NCBI GenBank assembly: GCA_023053575.1
Contig: JAKZAP010000017.1
Coordinates: 1,805,501-1,869,500, forward strand
DNA: 64,000 bases
DNA from: Branchinecta lynchi
Taxonomy: Eukaryota; Arthropoda; Branchiopoda; Anostraca; Branchinectidae
Direction of reading: 5' to 3'
The position numbers and the translations under genes are program-made. How positions within the stretch are numbered: the stretch's first letter is position 1; the number at the start of each line of letters is the position of its first letter. The notes under the pieces were generated by a model. That model made no database searches. It worked only from the letters and a program-made list of their open reading frames with translations, and was not told the origin of the DNA. Shown here in pieces: positions 62,548 to 64,000 of this stretch.

Positions 62548-62650
62548 CCCTCGATAGCGCAGTTTGTTAGCGTGTGTCCGATGGTCGCGCGTTGGAACCC
62601 CGCCTGAAGAGGACCATTTTTGCCTCTCAGTTCACTACTTAGTGATGTTT
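62548..62650 (+). mobile_element. tRNA-derived SINE
   Basis: A box CGATAGCGCAGTTTGTTAGC, B box GCGTTGGAACCCCGCC, then GAGGACCATTTTTGCCTCTC and AGTTCACTACTTA. Best-preserved tRNA head of the family in this window. Confidence 0.65.
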
Positions 62651-62824
62651 TGTGCACCGTTTATCACTCTCACCATTTTCAGTCATTTAACATAAAAAAC
62701 AAGCACCCGTAGATTCTATACTATCAAGGCATAACTGGTGCTTATTCGAATATTCGGGAGAATCAACAAGACAAGTTTCTCTTATACCTAATTCTCCAAA
62801 GGAATTATCCCCACCCTTCGCCAT

Positions 62825-62940
62825 TGTTGCGCTTTGGACCTACGACTTTTTAGAGCTGTTTTGGCGAGCCGAATTTTCCAGTCAAGCAGCGTTAACTTCG
62901 CCGAAAGCTTCAAGGTCTGCCGACAACTCTTTAAGAAATA
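62825..62940 (+). repeat. Dispersed repeat, partner of 38085-38200
   Basis: Shares GGACCTACGACTT, AAGCTTCAAGGTCTGCCGAC and flanking blocks with 38085-38200. Confidence 0.5.
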
Positions 62941-63052
62941 AAGGCAGGAGAAGCTTCATTTTTCCTTTTGGAAGATGTGGTAGGCCAAGAGGCAACAGGC
63001 CATTCCGGCGCGGAATGCGGGAATCCTGGACAGAATAGACAAGCACCAGACA

Positions 63053-64000
63053 AACAAGACCAAAGGTTGCGATGGGATCCCAAAAATCTAACGTTTGATT
63101 GAAAAAGTTGGGGCATGTCTTCGCCATTCAGTCTTCGTCAAATTCATTGAAGATTTGTAGGCTACTGTTAAAATAAAGTTCAAGATTGGATTCAGCATGT
63201 CTGCTTGCCCCGATACCGAATCTCTAATCGATTTCAGAAACAACTTGGAGCTTCAACCAAATTTCCAGTTTCAGCCGAATCCGTGATGAACCATTTGTCC
63301 ATAGCAAGACAAATAAGTTCAGATATGGATTCAGCGGACCTCCTTACCCCCTCAATGAATATCTTAATAGCTTATTAAACATACATATTTTACCGTAAAT
63401 TCGAAACCCCTCCTCTGCCTCTAAAGATAGGACTAAAGGACCCATCTATGAACTTGACCTGTACTTACCAGTGAATCCTCATTGAACAACATCCTCGTTT
63501 GAACAACTATTCCTTCGTTTGAACATTATATATCAACCCCGTTCGACCTTCGATTACGCTAGATCTCTCCGACGTCCATAGAATAAACAAATGAATGTCG
63601 TCATCATCCACGCGCATAGCTATACTAGTTTGAGAATAAAGGGGTAGGGACTGCCAAAGTCGAAAATTGGTCGACAAATTTTGTGTCCGGTTTTCGCCAG
63701 ATTCCGGGTGAACTATTTCTCCGGCGAGAAAATAACTTTCATATTCGGATTCAGCATGTCTCCTTACCCCTAAATCAACTATCGCAATAGCTTAAATTGA
63801 ACCTCTTAATTTGAAGAAATATAGGGTTATAGTTCGTAGCCCATCTACGAACTTGGCCTTACTCTTGACCCAAAGGATCCTCCCACCAAGTTTCATCAAA
63901 ATATCTCATTCCCTTCGAGAGTCATCGTGCTTACAGACGGACGGATGGACAACTTTTGCGATGTAATTGTTCGCTAATCGCTAATTTAACAGGCAAGTAT
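63053..64000 (+). repeat. GGATCCC-family copy running to the window edge
   Basis: 5' block AAGACCAAAGGTTGCGATGG at 63058, internal units, an embedded inverted-repeat segment at 63524-63644 like that at 2138-2242, then the ATCTACGAACTTGGCC and GACGGACGGATGGACAACTT blocks. The terminal GGGATCCC is not reached or has been lost. Confidence 0.7.

Overview
This window looks like intergenic DNA from an invertebrate animal, perhaps an arthropod; the sequence alone does not settle the species. I recognise no host protein gene. Both flanks are crowded with short non-coding transposon remnants: MITEs with inverted ends, several with target-site duplications I could read directly; tRNA-derived SINEs; 5'-truncated LINE tails; foldback elements; and one unnamed dispersed family of about 1 kb bounded by GGGATCCC blocks. 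Long C/G runs mark several MITEs.

The centre, about 40099-55253, is a nearly complete Polinton/Maverick, an endogenous virus-like DNA transposon of about 15.2 kb. It is clearly more AT-rich than its surroundings. It has terminal inverted repeats (TIRs) of about 650 bp that each carry a complete 102-codon gene. From left to right it holds: left TIR with its gene (-), a small membrane protein (-), protein-primed family B DNA polymerase (+), packaging ATPase, fibre-like protein, pX-like core protein with two AT-hooks, adenain-like protease (frameshifted), zinc ribbon plus retroviral-type integrase (joined only by a -1 frameshift), a virion-type protein of unknown role (split by a frameshift), penton-like minor capsid protein, pVI-like protein, double jelly-roll major capsid protein, and the right TIR gene. 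The right end carries a 1002-bp tandem duplication that repeats the end of the capsid gene plus the TIR gene. The left side has taken two insertions: a foldback element inside the TIR and a tRNA-derived SINE.

Together the genes form a virion and replication set: polymerase and integrase to copy and insert, ATPase, protease, capsid, penton and core proteins to build particles. The most striking pattern is that 13 of 14 identifiable gene starts in the element share TAAATG, with T at -3 and AA at -2/-1, usually as CTAATAAATGG or TATAAATG. That is a poor Kozak context but matches the core of poxvirus-type late promoters. The three TIR gene copies differ by about nine silent changes and only one amino-acid change, which suggests selection on the protein.

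Flanks in brief. 1-39950: MITEs, SINEs, LINE tails and GGATCCC-family copies, with two degenerate LINE reverse transcriptases nested in one such copy (34021-37034). 39950-40098 and 55256-55405: diverged direct repeats on either side of the Polinton. 55406-64000: mostly GGATCCC-family copies on both strands, one SINE and LINE tails.
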